A DNA stretch of 64,000 bases from Blastococcus sp. TML/M2B (GCF_016612865.1 NZ_JAENZZ010000002.1:744001-808000); one strand, 5' to 3'. Shown: positions 17,609 to 26,327, counted from the first letter of the stretch. Notes: generated by a model from the sequence alone, not told the origin. Made by a program: numbers and translations.

Positions 17609-18538
17609 CAGCAGCAACGCCGTCGGCAGGAGCAGCAGCAGGACGGCGCCCAGCAGCGCGCCGGCCCGCGCCGCCGGAGGCAGGGGCGCCGGCGGTTCGA
17701 GCAGCCGCACCACCCGGGCCCGCACCCCGCCCCCGGTCACCGCCAGCGCGCCACCGGGCACCTCGGCCGCACCGGGGCGGCCCGCCGCCGCCACGACCGC
17801 CTGCGCCAGGGTGCGCCGCGGGTCGGCGCCGTCGAGGTCACCCTCCGCCAGCGCACGCAGCGCGACGTCGTCGGCCCGCATCTCCACCAGCTCGCGGACG
17901 GCACCGTGCGCGCGCCCGGCGGCGGGCAGCACCGGCAGCGCCGCCTCCCACGCGACGAACGGCAGCAGCAGCAGGTGGTGGTGCTCGCGCAGGTGCGCCC
18001 GCTCGTGCGCGACCACGGCGGCGAGCTCGGCCTCGTCCAGCTCGGCCACCATTCCCGAGGAGAGCACGAGCAGCGGGCGGGCGCCCGGGATGCAGAAGGC
18101 GACCGGCGCGGGGTGCTCCAGCAGCCGGGTGTCGGGCGCGGCGCCGGGCTCGACCACCAGCTCCAGCAGCGCACGGTGGCGGTGCCGGGCGCGGGCGGTC
18201 CGGACCCAGGACAGCACCAGCACCCCGACCAGCTGCAGGGCCAGCACCGCGGCCAGCGTCATGGTCACCCAGTGGTCGCCGCGCACCGGGCTGCCGGCCG
18301 GCTCACCCCGGACCCACGACCACCACGCCTCCGGCAGCGAGTGCCCCCACGGCGCCAGGCCGTGCACGAGCAGCGCGCCGATGATGGACAGCCCTCCGGC
18401 CAGCCCGATCGCCTGCCAGCAGACCAGCGCCACCAACGGATCGCGCCCCGGCCAGCGGGCCCGGCCGAGCAGCGCCGGCACCGGCCACGCCAGGAGGGTG
18501 GCGAGGACGGCGAGGGCGGCCGCGGTGACGGGCAGCAT
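17594..18538 (-). CDS. M56-family membrane metallopeptidase (BlaR1/MecR1-like)
   Basis: This is a 314-residue membrane protease. Two N-terminal membrane helices, a helix around residue 90 and a C-terminal helix (AGALLGAVLLLLLPTALLLLP) surround a cytoplasmic zinc domain with HEXXH (VVAHERAHLREHHH, about residue 180) and a downstream metal-binding Glu region (ELVEMRADDVAL). It lacks the penicillin-sensing domain of BlaR1. In the usual pairing, M56 protease and BlaI repressor form a signalling unit in which the protease leads to repressor inactivation. The BlaI gene lies 33 bases upstream on the same strand, so the two are one operon. Confidence 0.88.
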   Translation of the reverse strand: MLPVTAAALAVLATLLAWPVPALLGRARWPGRDPLVALVCWQAIGLAGGLSIIGALLVHGLAPWGHSLPEAWWSWVRGEPAGSPVRGDHWVTMTLAAVLALQLVGVLVLSWVRTARARHRHRALLELVVEPGAAPDTRLLEHPAPVAFCIPGARPLLVLSSGMVAELDEAELAAVVAHERAHLREHHHLLLLPFVAWEAALPVLPAAGRAHGAVRELVEMRADDVALRALAEGDLDGADPRRTLAQAVVAAAGRPGAAEVPGGALAVTGGGVRARVVRLLEPPAPLPPAARAGALLGAVLLLLLPTALLLLPAL

Positions 18539-18571
18539 CGGTCGGCGGGGCAGCGGTGGGCAGCAGCCGGA

Positions 18572-18919
18572 TCAGCGACCGCCGGCCAGCAGCTCCCGGA
18601 GCAGGCGCGCCTCGTCGTCGTTCACGCTGCCGACGAACCGCGCCAGCACCGCCTGCCGGTCGGCGGCCTGGCCGAGCACCTCGTGCATCAGCTCGGCGGC
18701 GTGGTCCTCGCGGCTCGCCCGCGCGGAGAAGCGCCGGGGCCGGGCGTCGTCGTGGACGACGAAGCCCTTCTGCTCCAGCCGGGTCAGCACGGTGTGCACG
18801 GTGGTCAGCGCGACCCCGCGGTCGGCCAGCCCGTCGCGCAGCGCGGTCGCCGCCACCGGCCCGTCCGCCGACCACAGCTGGTCCATGACGGCCCGCTCCA
18901 GTTCACCCAGCGAGGCCAT
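18572..18919 (-). CDS. BlaI/MecI/CopY-family transcriptional repressor
   Basis: This is a 115-residue winged-helix repressor: LGELERAVMDQLWSADGPVAATALRDGL, then LTTVHTVLTRLEQKGFVVHDDARPRRFSA, and a C-terminal dimerisation helix pair AVLARFVGSVNDDEARLLRELL. LTTVHTVLTRLEQKG is the recognition-helix signature of the family. It is encoded with the M56 peptidase and divergent from cydA. Two perfect BlaI-type operators lie in the 126-base intergenic region, so it probably represses itself and the cytochrome bd operon. The ATG is at 18919. Confidence 0.9.
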   Translation of the reverse strand: MASLGELERAVMDQLWSADGPVAATALRDGLADRGVALTTVHTVLTRLEQKGFVVHDDARPRRFSARASREDHAAELMHEVLGQAADRQAVLARFVGSVNDDEARLLRELLAGGR

Positions 18920-18952
18920 CGCTCCCCCTGTCGCCCGACTCACACCCAGTTC

Positions 18953-18969
18953 TTCTACGTGTCGTAGAA
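18953..18969. promoter_or_regulatory. BlaI-type operator 1
   Basis: TTCTAC-GTGTC-GTAGAA is a perfect 6-bp inverted repeat with a 5-base centre, matching the TCTAC-N5-GTAGA form recognised by actinobacterial BlaI. It is nearest the blaI start. Confidence 0.72.
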
Positions 18970-18976
18970 AAACGTC

Positions 18977-18993
18977 TTCTACCCAGCGTAGAA
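18977..18993. promoter_or_regulatory. BlaI-type operator 2
   Basis: TTCTAC-CCAGC-GTAGAA repeats the first operator with the same arms and spacing. Its centre is 24 bases away, a little over two helical turns. It lies on the cydA side, 53 bases before the cydA start. Confidence 0.72.
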
Positions 18994-19045
18994 AGAACGC
19001 GTCGATCGTACGACGGTCGCCGCCGAGAGACGAGGAGCAGGGGCC

Positions 19046-20620
19046 GTGGATGTGCTGGGCCTGGACACGCTGGACATCGCGCGCTGGCAGTTCGGGATCA
19101 CGACCGTCTACCACTTCCTGATGGTCCCGCTGACCATCGGTCTGGGGATCCTGGTCGCGGTCATGCACACGATGTGGGTGCGCACCGACGACCCCGCGTG
19201 GCTGCGGATGACCCGCTTCTGGGGCCGCATCTACCTGATCAACTTCGTGCTCGGCGTCGCCACCGGCCTGGTGCAGGAGTTCCAGTTCGGCCTGGCCTGG
19301 AGCGAGTACTCCCGCTTCGTCGGTGACGTCTTCGGCTCGCTGCTGGCGCTGGAGGCGCTGCTGGCCTTCTTCCTCGAGTCCACGTTCCTGGGGTTGTGGA
19401 TCTTCGGGTGGGGCCGCATCCCGAAGAAGGTGCACCTGGCCGCGCTGTGGGCGGCGGTCATCGGCTCGATCGTGAGCGCGTACTTCATCATCGCGGCCAA
19501 CTCGTGGATGCAGCACCCGGTCGGCGTCGAGGTCGACGACGCCACCGGCCGCCCGCTCCAGGTCGACTTCTGGGCGGTGCTCACCAACAACACCGCGCTG
19601 GCCGCCTTCAGCCACGCCATCGTCGCCGCGCTCATGGTCGCCGGCGCGCTGCTGGTCGGCATCGGGCTGTGGCACCTGCGCCGGCGCCGCCTGGCCGGCC
19701 GCTCCGCCGAGGAGGTCGACCACCGCGTCTGGCGCCGCTCGGTCCGGCTCGGCGGCTGGGTGTCGCTGGCCGCCTTCGCGCTGACCGCGCTGACCGGCGA
19801 CTGGCAGGGCAAGCTCATGTACGAGCAGCAGCCGCTCAAGATGAGCTCGGCCGAGGCGCTCTGCGAGACCGAGGCGCCGGCGTCCTTCTCGATCTTCGCA
19901 GTCGGCAAGTTCGGCTCGAACGAGTGCGACGACGTCCACTCGATCACCGTCCCGTACATCCTCAGCTACCTGGCCCACGGCGACTTCTCCTCGCCCGTCC
20001 CCGGCGTCAACGAGCTGCAGGAGGAGTACGCCGCCGTCTACGGCGAGACCTACCCCGACGACCCGTCGTTCGGGTCGCTGGCCGGCGAGCCGATCGACTA
20101 CGCGCCGGTGCTCGCGGTCACCTACTGGAACTTCCGGCTGATGATCGGCATGGGCGGGCTCTCGGCCGCCGTCGCCGCCTACGCGCTCTGGTCGACCCGC
20201 CGCGGCCGCGTGCCGACCTCCCGCATCGGCGTCTACGGCTCGCTGCTCGCCGTCGGCGCGCCGTTCGTGGCCAACGCCTCGGGCTGGATCTTCACCGAGA
20301 TGGGCCGCCAGCCCTTCGTCGTCTACCCGAACCCCGACGTCCCGGTCGAGGACCAGGTCTGGTTCTTCACCGCCCAGGCCGTCTCGCCGGGCATCAGCGC
20401 CGCTGAGGTCCTCACCTCGCTGATCGGGCTGACCCTCGTCTACGGCGTGCTGGCGGTGGTCGAGCTGTGGCTGATCGGCCGGTTCGTCCGGGCCGGCGTG
20501 ACCACCGGCGACGCGCACCCCACGCCCGGCATCGCCCCCGGGCCGCCCGACGACGACACGGACGACGACGGCACCCCGCGCCGCGAGCGCGACGACGACG
20601 TCCTCCAGTTCGCCTACTGA
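19046..20620 (+). CDS. cydA: Cytochrome bd oxidase subunit I
   Basis: This is a 524-residue membrane subunit carrying hemes b558, b595 and d. It oxidises quinol and reduces oxygen with high affinity. Motifs seen are the N-terminal heme ligand His23 (TTVYHFLMVPLTIGLGI), the helix-III EFQFGLAWSEYSRFVGDVFG, the second heme-ligand region SHAIVAALMVAG and the quinol-site signature GKLMYEQQPLK. Also present are NFRLMIGMG with the axial Met, and GWIFTEMGRQPFVVYP (GRQP). The Q-loop is the short type. The C-terminus is an acidic Asp-rich tail. GAGGAG precedes the GTG start. It forms an operon with cydB and cydDC. Confidence 0.96.
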   Translation: MDVLGLDTLDIARWQFGITTVYHFLMVPLTIGLGILVAVMHTMWVRTDDPAWLRMTRFWGRIYLINFVLGVATGLVQEFQFGLAWSEYSRFVGDVFGSLLALEALLAFFLESTFLGLWIFGWGRIPKKVHLAALWAAVIGSIVSAYFIIAANSWMQHPVGVEVDDATGRPLQVDFWAVLTNNTALAAFSHAIVAALMVAGALLVGIGLWHLRRRRLAGRSAEEVDHRVWRRSVRLGGWVSLAAFALTALTGDWQGKLMYEQQPLKMSSAEALCETEAPASFSIFAVGKFGSNECDDVHSITVPYILSYLAHGDFSSPVPGVNELQEEYAAVYGETYPDDPSFGSLAGEPIDYAPVLAVTYWNFRLMIGMGGLSAAVAAYALWSTRRGRVPTSRIGVYGSLLAVGAPFVANASGWIFTEMGRQPFVVYPNPDVPVEDQVWFFTAQAVSPGISAAEVLTSLIGLTLVYGVLAVVELWLIGRFVRAGVTTGDAHPTPGIAPGPPDDDTDDDGTPRRERDDDVLQFAY

Positions 20621-20644
20621 CACCCCGCCCCACCAGGAGCTGAC

Positions 20645-21667
20645 ATGGACCTGCAGACCCTCTGGTTCGCCGCCGTCGCGGTGCTGTGGACCGGCTTCCT
20701 GCTGCTCGAGGGCTTCGACTTCGGCGTGGCCGCGCTGCTGCCCATGCTCGGCCGCAGGCCCGCCGACCGGCACCTCATGCTGCGCAGCATCGGCCCGCTC
20801 TGGGACGGCAACGAGGTCTGGCTGATCACCGCTGCCGGTGCGGTGTTCGCCGCCTTCCCCGGCTGGTACGCCACCTGGCTGCCCGCGCTGTACCTGCCGT
20901 TCGTGCTGGTGCTGTTCGGCCTGATCGTCCGGGCGGTCGCGTTCGAGTGGCGGCACTCGCACCACACCGAGGCCTGGGACGCGACGTGGACGCGGATCAT
21001 CACCGGCGGCTCGCTCATCGCCGCCCTGGGCATCGGCGCGGCGCTCGGCGCGACCACGCTGGGCCTGCCGGTCGACGCCGACGGCACCCGGGTGGGCGGC
21101 GCGTTCTCCGGGCTGAGCTGGCCGGCGCTGCTGGGCGCGGTCGCCGTCCTCGGCTTCTCGCTGGTGCACGGCGCGCTGTTCCTCGCGCTCAAGGTCGACG
21201 GCGACGTGCGGATGCGCGCCCGGGCGTTCGCGCTGCGCTGGTCGCCGGTGGCCGCGCTGCCGCTGCTGGCGTGGGCGGGCATCACCCACCTGCGCTACGG
21301 GACGCCGGTCACCGCGGTGCTGTGGCTGGTCGCCGCGCTGGCCGTGGGCGTCGCCTGGACCCGGATCCGGCTGGACCGCGAGGGCCCGGCGTTCGCCGCG
21401 TGGGCGGTCGTGCTGGTCGCCTCGGCCGCGACGATCTTCGGTGCGGCCTACCCCGTGGTCATCCCCTCCACGGTGGACGTCGCGTTCGACGTCACCGTGG
21501 CCGACGCGTCGGTCAGCGACTACACGCTGACGATCATGACCTGGGCCGCCGGCGTCGGGCTCCCCGTCGTCCTGGGGTACCAGACGTGGACCTACTGGGT
21601 CTTCCGCAAGCGGCTCACCGCCGACCCGGTGCACGAGGAGCCGGCCGACCGGGTCGTCCCCGCATGA
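20645..21667 (+). CDS. cydB: Cytochrome bd oxidase subunit II
   Basis: This is a 340-residue partner subunit with about eight membrane helices. The family start LQTLWFAAVAVLWTGFLLLEGFDFGVAALLP, the segment RSIGPLWDGNEVWLITAAGAVFAAFPGWYA and SLVHGALFLALKVDG are all diagnostic. It stabilises the heme environment of CydA in the cytoplasmic membrane. CAGGAGCTGAC precedes the ATG at 20645, and the TGA overlaps the cydDC start codon. Confidence 0.96.
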   Translation: MDLQTLWFAAVAVLWTGFLLLEGFDFGVAALLPMLGRRPADRHLMLRSIGPLWDGNEVWLITAAGAVFAAFPGWYATWLPALYLPFVLVLFGLIVRAVAFEWRHSHHTEAWDATWTRIITGGSLIAALGIGAALGATTLGLPVDADGTRVGGAFSGLSWPALLGAVAVLGFSLVHGALFLALKVDGDVRMRARAFALRWSPVAALPLLAWAGITHLRYGTPVTAVLWLVAALAVGVAWTRIRLDREGPAFAAWAVVLVASAATIFGAAYPVVIPSTVDVAFDVTVADASVSDYTLTIMTWAAGVGLPVVLGYQTWTYWVFRKRLTADPVHEEPADRVVPA

Positions 21668-24600
21668 GGGCGGACATGGCCATGTCTGCCCCTCGGGGGC
21701 GGGGGCCGTTGGGTGCGCTGGCCGGCGTCTCGGGGCTGACCGGGGCGCTGGTCCGGGCCGCGCTCGCCGCCCTGGTCCAGACGGCGGGGCTGGTGCTGCT
21801 GGCGGCGGGGCTGGCGCACGCGGTGGCCCGCGGCACGGGAGCGGCCGACGGCCCGCTGACCGGCCCCTTGGCGCTGGCGGCCGCGGGCGCGGTGCTGCGC
21901 GCGGCCGCCGGCGCCCTCGGCAAGGTGCTGGCCGCCCGGGACGCCCGCCGCGCCGAGGACCGGCTCCGCCGCGCGTTGCTCGACCGGCTGGCCGGCTCCC
22001 CGGCCGCGGTCGCCGCCGCGGGCGGGCCCGGGCCTGCGGCGGTGCTCGCGACGACACGGCTGCACGACCTCGGCCCGGCGCTGGCCACCTACCTGCCGGC
22101 GCTGGCGCAGACGGTCGTGGTGCCACCGGCGCTGCTGCTGGTCCTCGCCGCCACCGACCTGCTCTCGGCGGTGCTGGTCGCGGTCACCCTGCCGCTGGTG
22201 CCGGTGTTCATGGTGCTGGTCGGGAAGTACACGCAGAGCGCGACCGCGGACTCCGCCCGGGCGCTGGACCGGATCGCCGCGCACGTCGCCGAGCTCGTGC
22301 GCGGGCTGCCCGTGCTGGTCGGCCTGGGCCGCGCCGCCGACCAGGCCGCCGCGCTCGCCCGGCTCGGCGAGGAGCACCGCACCCGCACGATGGCCACCCT
22401 GCGGATCGCCTTCCTCTCCGCGCTGGTGCTCGAGCTGATCGCCACCCTGTCGGTCGCCCTGGTCGCGGTGACCGTCGGCCTGCGGCTGGTGCACGGCGAC
22501 CTCGCCCTCGCGCTCGGGCTCACCGCGCTGCTGCTCGCCCCCGAGGCGTTCGCCCCGCTGCGCGCGCTCGGCTCGGCGCACCACGCCGCCGAGGACGCCG
22601 CCCTCGCCGCCGCGGAGGCGCGCGCGGTGCTCGCCGAGCCCGTTCCCGCCGTCCCGGCGCCGGCCGCCGACGACGACCCGCGCGGTGCCGACGTCGCCGT
22701 CCGCGGGCTGACCGTGCGCTACCCCGGTCGGGTCGTCCCGGCGCTGCCGCCCACCGACCTCGCCGTCCGGCCCGGCGAGCTGGTGGCGCTGACGGGCGCG
22801 AGCGGCTCCGGCAAGTCGACGCTGCTGGCCGCGCTGGCCGGGGTGCTCGGCGCGGACGCCGTCGCGGACGGGTCGGTGAGCGGTGTGGGCGCGGTGGCCG
22901 TCGTCCCGCAGTTCCCCCGCACCACCGGGGCGACCGTCGCCGACGAGCTGCGCCGGCACGCGGGCTCGGCGCCCGGGGCCGACGAGGTCGTGGGCGAGGC
23001 GTTCGTCGTCGAGGCGCTGGCGCGGGTGGGCGCGGCCGACCTCGCCGGCCGGGCACCGGGATCCCTCTCCCCCGGGCAGCTGCAGCGGGTGGCGCTGGCC
23101 CGGGCGCTGGTGCGGATCCGCCGCGGCGCCTCGCTGCTGCTGCTCGACGAGCCGACCGCGCACCTGGACGACGACGCCCGGGCCCTCGTCGCCGGGGTGC
23201 TGCGGGGACTGCGCGGCACCGTCACCGTGCTGCTGGCGACCCACGACCCCGTGCTCGCCGCGCTGGCCGACCGCACCGTCGACCTGCCCTCCCCCGCGGC
23301 AGCCCCCGCCGCCGCCTCCGCCCTCACCGCCACGCGTCCCCGCCCGGCGAGATCGCCGATCTCGCCGCCCCAGGGGCCCGGAAGCGGCGAGATCGGCGAT
23401 CCCGCCGCGGATGAGCGGGGTGCCGACGGCGGGCCGGTGCGCGCGGCGCTGGCGAAGGCCGGGCTGCTGGGCGCGCTCTCCTCGGCCTCGGGCGTCGCGC
23501 TCACCGCGGTGTCCGGCTGGTTGATCGTCCGCGCCGCCGAGATGCCGCTGGTGCTCACCCTGCTGGTGGCCACGGCCGGCGTCCGCTTCTTCGGCATCGC
23601 CCGGGCCGCGCTGCGCTGGCTGGAGCGACTGGCCGCGCACGACGCCGCGCTGCGGCTGGCCGCCGCCACCCGGGTGCGCGTCTGGCGCGCGCTGGCGGCC
23701 CAGGGGCTGGCCGCCGACCGCTCCCCCGGCGCCGCGCTCGCCCGGGTCGTCGGCGACGTCGCCGTCGTGCAGGACCTCACCGTGCGGGTCCGCCCCGCGC
23801 TCGTCGTCGCCTCCACCGTCCCAGCAGCGACCGTCGCCGCGCTGGCCCTGGTGGACGCCGCGGCCGCCGCCGCGATCGGCGCGGTCCTCGCGGTCACCGC
23901 CCTCGCCGTGCTCGCGGTGCACCGCCGGGTGGACGCCGGTGCGGCCCGCGCCGCCCGCGGCCTGCAGGTCGAGGCGCTGCGGGAGACGACCACCCTGCTC
24001 GACGGCGCGACCGACCTGCGCGCGCACGGGCTGGCCGAGCGCACCGCCACCGCCCTCGGCGCGGTCGCCGACCGGCAGGCCGGCTCGGCCCGCACCGCCG
24101 AGCGGGCCGCCGCGCTGGGCACCGGGGCCGTCGTCCTCGGGACGGGGCTGGCCGCGGTGGTCGGCACCGCCGCCGCGTCCGCCTCCGGCGTCACCGGCCC
24201 GGTGCTCGCGGTGCTGGCGCTGGCGCCGCTCGCCCTGGCCGAGCCGCTGGGCGGGCTGGTCCCCGCGCTGCAGCGGCGCGGCGCGCTCGCCGACGCGCAG
24301 GCCCGCCTGGACGCCGTCGTCGCCGCGCCGCTGCCGGCCCAGCCGGAGGTGCCGCTGCCCGCCCCCACCCCCGTGCGCGACCTCGCCGTCGAGGAGCTGA
24401 CCGCAGGTTGGCCGGGCGGGCCCGACGTGCTGCGCGACCTGACGGCCCGCACCGGCGCCGGAGAGGGCTGGCTGGCCGTGCGCGGCCCGTCGGGCACCGG
24501 CAAGTCCACGCTGCTCGCGGTTCTCATGGCCGCGCTGCGGCCCCGGGCCGGCCGCTACGAGCTCGCGGGCGTCGACACCGCCCGGCTGGCCGGCGACGAC

Positions 24601-25056
24601 GTGCGCGCCGGCCTCGCCTGGCTCCCGCAGGACGCGCACGTCTTCGCGTCGACCATCCGCGCCAACCTGGCCACCGCCGCACCCCGCGGCGCGCTGGCCG
24701 GGGCGGCGGGCGAGTCGCGGATGACCGCGGCGCTCACCGCGGCCGGCCTCGGCCCGCTGCTGGCGTCCCTCCCCGACGGCCTGGACACCCCGGTCGGCGC
24801 CGGCGGGACGGCGCTCTCCGGCGGGGAGCGCCGCCGGCTGGCCGCTGCCCGTGCGCTGCTGGCCGGGCGGGACGTCGTGCTGCTCGACGAGCCGACCGCG
24901 CACCTCGACCCGCCCACCGCGCGGGCGTTGCTCGCCGACCTGCGCACCGCGCTGGCCGGCCGGGTGGTCGTCTGCGTGACCCACGACGACGCCGTCGAGC
25001 AGGACGGCGACACCGTCGTCCGGCTCGGGGAGGTCGCCGCCCGCGCGGTGCGCTGA
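21664..25056 (+). CDS. cydDC: Fused CydD-CydC heterodimer-type ABC exporter
   Basis: This is a 1130-residue fusion of the two half transporters that export cysteine/glutathione-type thiols (or handle heme) and are needed to assemble cytochrome bd. CydD half: membrane domain residues 15-300, Walker A GASGSGKST (378-386), signature LSPGQLQRV, Walker B LLLLDEPTAHLDDD. The linker (about 545-585) contains a translated palindromic element. CydC half: membrane domain from about 590, Walker A GPSGTGKST (941-949), signature LSGGERRRL, Walker B VVLLDEPTAHLDPP. Fusion is common in actinobacteria. The ATG at 21664 overlaps the cydB stop; two further in-frame ATGs lie in a palindrome at 21676 and 21682. 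Confidence 0.94.
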   Translation: MRADMAMSAPRGRGPLGALAGVSGLTGALVRAALAALVQTAGLVLLAAGLAHAVARGTGAADGPLTGPLALAAAGAVLRAAAGALGKVLAARDARRAEDRLRRALLDRLAGSPAAVAAAGGPGPAAVLATTRLHDLGPALATYLPALAQTVVVPPALLLVLAATDLLSAVLVAVTLPLVPVFMVLVGKYTQSATADSARALDRIAAHVAELVRGLPVLVGLGRAADQAAALARLGEEHRTRTMATLRIAFLSALVLELIATLSVALVAVTVGLRLVHGDLALALGLTALLLAPEAFAPLRALGSAHHAAEDAALAAAEARAVLAEPVPAVPAPAADDDPRGADVAVRGLTVRYPGRVVPALPPTDLAVRPGELVALTGASGSGKSTLLAALAGVLGADAVADGSVSGVGAVAVVPQFPRTTGATVADELRRHAGSAPGADEVVGEAFVVEALARVGAADLAGRAPGSLSPGQLQRVALARALVRIRRGASLLLLDEPTAHLDDDARALVAGVLRGLRGTVTVLLATHDPVLAALADRTVDLPSPAAAPAAASALTATRPRPARSPISPPQGPGSGEIGDPAADERGADGGPVRAALAKAGLLGALSSASGVALTAVSGWLIVRAAEMPLVLTLLVATAGVRFFGIARAALRWLERLAAHDAALRLAAATRVRVWRALAAQGLAADRSPGAALARVVGDVAVVQDLTVRVRPALVVASTVPAATVAALALVDAAAAAAIGAVLAVTALAVLAVHRRVDAGAARAARGLQVEALRETTTLLDGATDLRAHGLAERTATALGAVADRQAGSARTAERAAALGTGAVVLGTGLAAVVGTAAASASGVTGPVLAVLALAPLALAEPLGGLVPALQRRGALADAQARLDAVVAAPLPAQPEVPLPAPTPVRDLAVEELTAGWPGGPDVLRDLTARTGAGEGWLAVRGPSGTGKSTLLAVLMAALRPRAGRYELAGVDTARLAGDDVRAGLAWLPQDAHVFASTIRANLATAAPRGALAGAAGESRMTAALTAAGLGPLLASLPDGLDTPVGAGGTALSGGERRRLAAARALLAGRDVVLLDEPTAHLDPPTARALLADLRTALAGRVVVCVTHDDAVEQDGDTVVRLGEVAARAVR
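21668..21691. repeat. 24-bp near-perfect palindrome at the cydDC start
   Basis: GGGCGGACATGG and CCATGTCTGCCC are complementary except for one G-T pair. It covers codons 2-10 of cydDC and could fold over the translation start in the mRNA. Confidence 0.6.
23346..23406. repeat. Palindromic element inside the cydDC coding sequence
   Basis: The arms 23346-23368 and 23384-23406 are 23 bp each with one mismatch (core GCGAGATCGCCGATCTCGCC) and have a 15-base loop. The element is in frame and codes for residues about 561-581 in the linker between the CydD and CydC halves (RSPISPP...GEIGDP). Confidence 0.8.
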
Positions 25057-25095
25057 CCGGCCCGCGTTGTCGTACCCCCGCGGCACGCTGTCGGC

Positions 25096-25677
25096 ATGGA
25101 CGCACCCTTTCCCGGATCGGTCTTCCTCGGCATGAGCGTCGACGGGTTCATCGCCCGGCTCGACGGCACGCTCTCCTTCCTCGACGGCGCCGACGCGCCC
25201 GACGGCGGCGGCGCACCCGACCGGGGCGGCGACGCCCCCACCCCGGACGACGGCGAGGGCGGCGACTTCGGCTTCGGCGAGTTCGTCTCCTCGGTCGACG
25301 CCCTCGTCATGGGCCGCAGCACCTACGAGTTCATCGCCCCGTTCGCGGAGTGGCCGTACCAGGGCCGGCCGGTGCACGTGCTCAGCACGACCCTCCCGGC
25401 CGACGCCGACGGGAGGATCACCGTGCACCGCTCGCTGGAGGACGCGGTGGCGGCGCTGGCCGGGTGCCGCCGGGTCTACGTCGACGGCGGCCGGACGGTG
25501 CACGCCTTCCTGCGCGCCGGGCTGATCGCGGACCTCACGCTCTCGCGGGTGCCCGTGCTCATCGGCACCGGGCTCACCCCGTTCGGCGAGCTGGCCGCCG
25601 ACATCCCGCTGGAGCACGTCGGCACGAGGTCGTTCGCCGGCGGCATGGTGCAGAGCACCTACCGGGTGCGTCGCTGA
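25096..25677 (+). CDS. Dihydrofolate reductase/RibD C-terminal family protein
   Basis: This is a 193-residue NADPH-binding reductase-like protein. It starts SVFLGMSVDGFIARLDGTLSFLDG, the usual strand and loop, and continues with VDALVMGRSTYEFI, VHVLSTTLP, VYVDGGRTVHAFLRAGLIADLTLSRVPVLIGTGLTPFG, all typical of the YyaP/RibD-C group. An Asp/Gly/Pro-rich insert (residues about 32-58) replaces the usual short turn after the first helix. The substrate is unknown; this group is not the cell's main folate enzyme. It ends 1 base before the convergent YiiX-like gene. Confidence 0.85.
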   Translation: MDAPFPGSVFLGMSVDGFIARLDGTLSFLDGADAPDGGGAPDRGGDAPTPDDGEGGDFGFGEFVSSVDALVMGRSTYEFIAPFAEWPYQGRPVHVLSTTLPADADGRITVHRSLEDAVAALAGCRRVYVDGGRTVHAFLRAGLIADLTLSRVPVLIGTGLTPFGELAADIPLEHVGTRSFAGGMVQSTYRVRR

Positions 25678-25678
25678 C

Positions 25679-26308
25679 TCAGCTCGCGGGGACGTCCACG
25701 GCGATCTCCCCGCCCAGCTTCGCGCCGAGCAACAGCTCGAGGTGGTCCTCCGACGCGAACGTGCCTGGGTCGTACCAGTTCTGCGGGCGGGAGGCGGGCA
25801 GCAGCCCCATCGCGGTGTAGGTCGCCGCGACCAGCTCCGCGCAGTACACCGCCTCGGCCGAGGTGCGCCGGCGCAGCCGCCCCCGGATCCAGCCCGAGGC
25901 CAGCCCGCGGGTGGTCGGGAACGGCTTGCCGTCCAGCCGGGCGATGGTGCGCAGCACGGCGTCCTCCATCTCCGGGGTCACGCCGCCGTCGTCGGCCACG
26001 CCGACCAGCTGGCGCAGCCACGCGCGCTGGCCGTACTTCTGCCGCCAGGTCAGCACGGCGTCGCGCAGGTCGTGCAGCTGCACCCCGCGCTGGTGCTCCC
26101 CGGTCCAGACATCCGGCAGCGAGCGACCCAGCTCGGCGTGCCAGAGCAGCGGCGGCAGGTCCTCGATCACCACCGCCATCCCGACGTGGTTGACCGGGGC
26201 GTTGGTCACCGTCCGGATGGCCCGGTCGGCCACCGAGGAGCCGCGGAAGATCCAGACGTCACCGGTGCGGGTCTGGTCGACCGCCTCGTCGAGGGAGAGC
26301 GTGGGCAC
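25679..26308 (-). CDS. YiiX-like permuted NlpC/P60 (papain-fold) protein
   Basis: This is a 209-residue protein. RTGDVWIFRGSSVADRAIRTVTNAPVNHVGMAVVIED has the catalytic-type His of the permuted NlpC/P60 fold, and VYCAELVAATYTAMGLL has the Cys, in the order found in YiiX/YaeF-type enzymes. Known members are thiol hydrolases of lipid or amide bonds; the substrate here is unknown. There is no signal peptide, so it appears cytoplasmic. The GTG start at 26308 lies 19 bases from the divergent GTG of the next gene, and overlapping -10 elements suggest leaderless transcripts. Confidence 0.75.
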   Translation of the reverse strand: MPTLSLDEAVDQTRTGDVWIFRGSSVADRAIRTVTNAPVNHVGMAVVIEDLPPLLWHAELGRSLPDVWTGEHQRGVQLHDLRDAVLTWRQKYGQRAWLRQLVGVADDGGVTPEMEDAVLRTIARLDGKPFPTTRGLASGWIRGRLRRRTSAEAVYCAELVAATYTAMGLLPASRPQNWYDPGTFASEDHLELLLGAKLGGEIAVDVPAS

Positions 26309-26315
26309 GAGGCGC

Positions 26316-26323
26316 TACGTTAC
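26316..26323. promoter_or_regulatory. Overlapping divergent leaderless -10 elements
   Basis: TACGTTAC contains TACGTT on the plus strand (6 bases before the GTG at 26328) and TAACGT on the minus strand (9 bases before the GTG at 26308). Both divergent genes can only be transcribed without a leader. Confidence 0.45.
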
Positions 26324-26327
26324 GGAC

